From: JBALVT01 sp045110675
GTDB lineage: Bacteria; Pseudomonadota; Gammaproteobacteria; Pseudomonadales; Halieaceae
DNA: 64,000 bases
Direction of reading: 5' to 3'
NCBI GenBank assembly: GCA_045110675.1
Contig: JBGCGJ010000020.1
Coordinates: 1 to 64,000, forward strand
Shown here: one piece after another, positions 62,866 to 64,000 of the stretch
Position numbering within the stretch: the first letter of the stretch is position 1
Layout: the number at the start of each line of letters is the position of its first letter
Made by a program: the position numbers and the translations under genes
Notes under the pieces: generated by a model
What the model was told of the DNA's origin: nothing
What the model saw: only the letters and a program-made list of their open reading frames with translations
The model's database searches: none

Positions 62866-63444
62866 ATGGATTTAATCTTAGCGTCGAGCTCAACCTATCG
62901 ACGACAATTGCTGGAGCGGCTCATGCTTCCCTTTCGATGCGTAGCTCCCGATATCGATGAAACGGCCTTACCGGATGAAACACCCGAGGCCTTGGCGTTG
63001 CGTCTATCGGATGAAAAGGCAGAAGCGGTAGCTGCGCATTACCATGAATGCCTGGTAATAGGCAGTGATCAGGTTGCGTCTATCGAAGGCACGTTATTGG
63101 GCAAGCCAGGCAACCACGAAGTCGCAAGCGAACAATTGCGGAAGTGCTCTGGTCGTCGGGTCAACTTCTACACCGGGTTGGCCGTAAAGTGCAGGCAATC
63201 AGAATTCTCACAGCGGCACGTCGTATGCTACAGCGTTGAGTTTCGCGAGCTTTCAGAGCGCACTATTGATCGTTATCTGGCGAGAGAGCAACCCTACGAC
63301 TGCGCTGGTAGCTTCAAATGCGAGGGCCTGGGAATTACGCTGTTTCGACGTATGCAAGGGGATGACCCTACGAGCTTGCAAGGTTTGCCGTTAATTTCGC
63401 TAAGTGGTATTTTGCTGGACGCTGGATACAATTTATATCAATGA
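62866..63444 (+). CDS. maf: Maf-family nucleoside triphosphate pyrophosphatase (YceF type)
   Basis: The 192-residue protein begins LILASSSTYRRQLLERLMLPF with the Maf SSSxxR motif. DETALPDETPEALALRLSDEKAEAV, IGSDQVASIEGTLLGKPG and CAGSFKCEGLGITLFRRMQGDDPTSLQGLPL follow. The SDQ and EGLG residues point to the YceF subgroup, which removes 7-methyl-GTP, rather than the dTTP/UTP YhdE group. It diverges from yceD and converges with rluC. Confidence 0.93.
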   Translation: MDLILASSSTYRRQLLERLMLPFRCVAPDIDETALPDETPEALALRLSDEKAEAVAAHYHECLVIGSDQVASIEGTLLGKPGNHEVASEQLRKCSGRRVNFYTGLAVKCRQSEFSQRHVVCYSVEFRELSERTIDRYLAREQPYDCAGSFKCEGLGITLFRRMQGDDPTSLQGLPLISLSGILLDAGYNLYQ

Positions 63445-63461
63445 TAATTCATATATTACAA

Positions 63462-64000
63462 TTACTTATCTATACTATCTAATATATTTTCGAGATCTTT
63501 ATCAAGGGGCGCCATCAGTTCTATCTTACCCCTCTCAGGTAGTGAAAAGCTCAAAGAGCGCGCGTGTAAAAACAATCGCTTAAGGTCGATATCCCGGGCA
63601 AACGCTTCACCTTTATCGTCGGAATACTTTAGGTCCCCCAAGAGCGGGAAGCCAGCGTGTTTGGTATGCACCCGAATCTGATGAGTACGCCCGGTGATGG
63701 GCCTGGCTTCGATCAAAGTCGCACCGGATAATCGCCGCTCTACGCTGAAGTATGTAGTCGATCTTTTGCCCTCTTGAGATACGCGAACCATCCGTTCTCC
63801 AGATTGAACGATATTTTTCTCTAGAGGCGCATCGACCAAACGACAACTCTTTGGCCATTTTCCGCGGACCAAACCCAGATAACGCTTGTCCATCTTCTTT
63901 TCCCGAAGTTGACGATGCAGCTCTCGCAGGATCGCTGGTTTTCGTGCGACCAAAATACAGCCCGAAGTGTCTCTATCCAGGCGGTGCACCAGCTCAAGGT
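63462..64000 (-). CDS. rluC: 23S rRNA pseudouridine synthase, RluC type (N-terminus outside window)
   Basis: The gene runs off the right edge of the window; at the edge the frame reads LELVHRLDRDTSG, so the GTG near 63989 is internal. About 178 C-terminal residues are visible, including the catalytic Asp in HRLDRDTSG and the closing motifs RPITGRTHQIRVH, GFPLLGDLKYSD and RLFLHARSLSF. The position next to yceF, as in E. coli, favours RluC (U955, U2504, U2580). The S4 domain expected at the N-terminus is not in the window. Confidence 0.9.
   Translation of the reverse strand, partial: LELVHRLDRDTSGCILVARKPAILRELHRQLREKKMDKRYLGLVRGKWPKSCRLVDAPLEKNIVQSGERMVRVSQEGKRSTTYFSVERRLSGATLIEARPITGRTHQIRVHTKHAGFPLLGDLKYSDDKGEAFARDIDLKRLFLHARSLSFSLPERGKIELMAPLDKDLENILDSIDK

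Overview
The window is a stretch of bacterial chromosome that reads as a gammaproteobacterium. The order tRNA-Leu, tig, clpP, clpX, lon, hupB, ppiD, the order rpmF-plsX-fabD-fabG-acpP-fabF-pabC-mltG-tmk-holB-pilZ, and cysI followed by a DUF934 gene are all of the Pseudomonas/Cellvibrionales type. A CaiB/BaiF CoA-transferase, a luciferase-like oxidoreductase, a DUF385 oxidoreductase, ETF with ETF-QO and NhaB suggest a marine Cellvibrionales-type aerobe (Halieaceae, Spongiibacteraceae or a relative). That placement is inference from gene content. I see no insertion sequence, prophage, CRISPR array or rRNA operon.

Positions 1-9100 are the most accessory part: the end of an MFS transporter, a PLP aminotransferase divergent from an AraC/GyrI-type regulator, a PNPOx-family flavoprotein, an SMR efflux pump behind an exported jelly-roll-like protein, a patatin phospholipase, a cupin protein, a DUF1579-like exported protein, a family III CoA-transferase, a tiny membrane protein and a DUF385 oxidoreductase. 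Positions 9100-27800 hold sohB, a broken nudC, nhaB, dnaQ, rnhA, a YafS-like methyltransferase, mltD, rlmG, a luciferase-like oxidoreductase, an AddA/AddB-like helicase-nuclease pair, DAHP synthase, a DUF1080 lipoprotein, a FrnE-like DsbA protein and nfuA.

Positions 27900-44500 carry metH, a DUF2970 gene, a 40-residue membrane protein gene, cysI with its DUF934 partner, a Kef-type antiporter, etfB-etfA divergent from ETF-QO, a DUF1285 gene, a YiiX-like papain-fold gene, serA, ppiD and hupB. Positions 44500-50760 are the protein quality-control block lon, clpX, clpP, tig and a tRNA-Leu(UAG). An unusual two-gene unit follows at 50923-53289: a phosphomannose-isomerase-like cupin protein and a GH84 beta-N-acetylglucosaminidase. 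From 53601 to 62758 the minus strand is a nearly continuous block for fatty-acid, phospholipid and murein synthesis with replication genes. The window ends with maf and the C-terminal part of an RluC-type pseudouridine synthase.

Most of the window is conserved housekeeping DNA, and I did not find a clearly new multi-gene system. The strongest oddities are: an in-frame TAA that replaces the first catalytic Glu of the Nudix box in an otherwise intact nudC; an orphan plus-strand terminator with an upstream GNRA-type hairpin between the GH84 gene and pilZ, which looks like the end of an unannotated small RNA; a perfect 14-bp inverted repeat between nfuA and metH; a strong terminator only 23 bases before ppiD; a 12-bp hairpin between clpP and clpX; and the GH84/isomerase-like pair.
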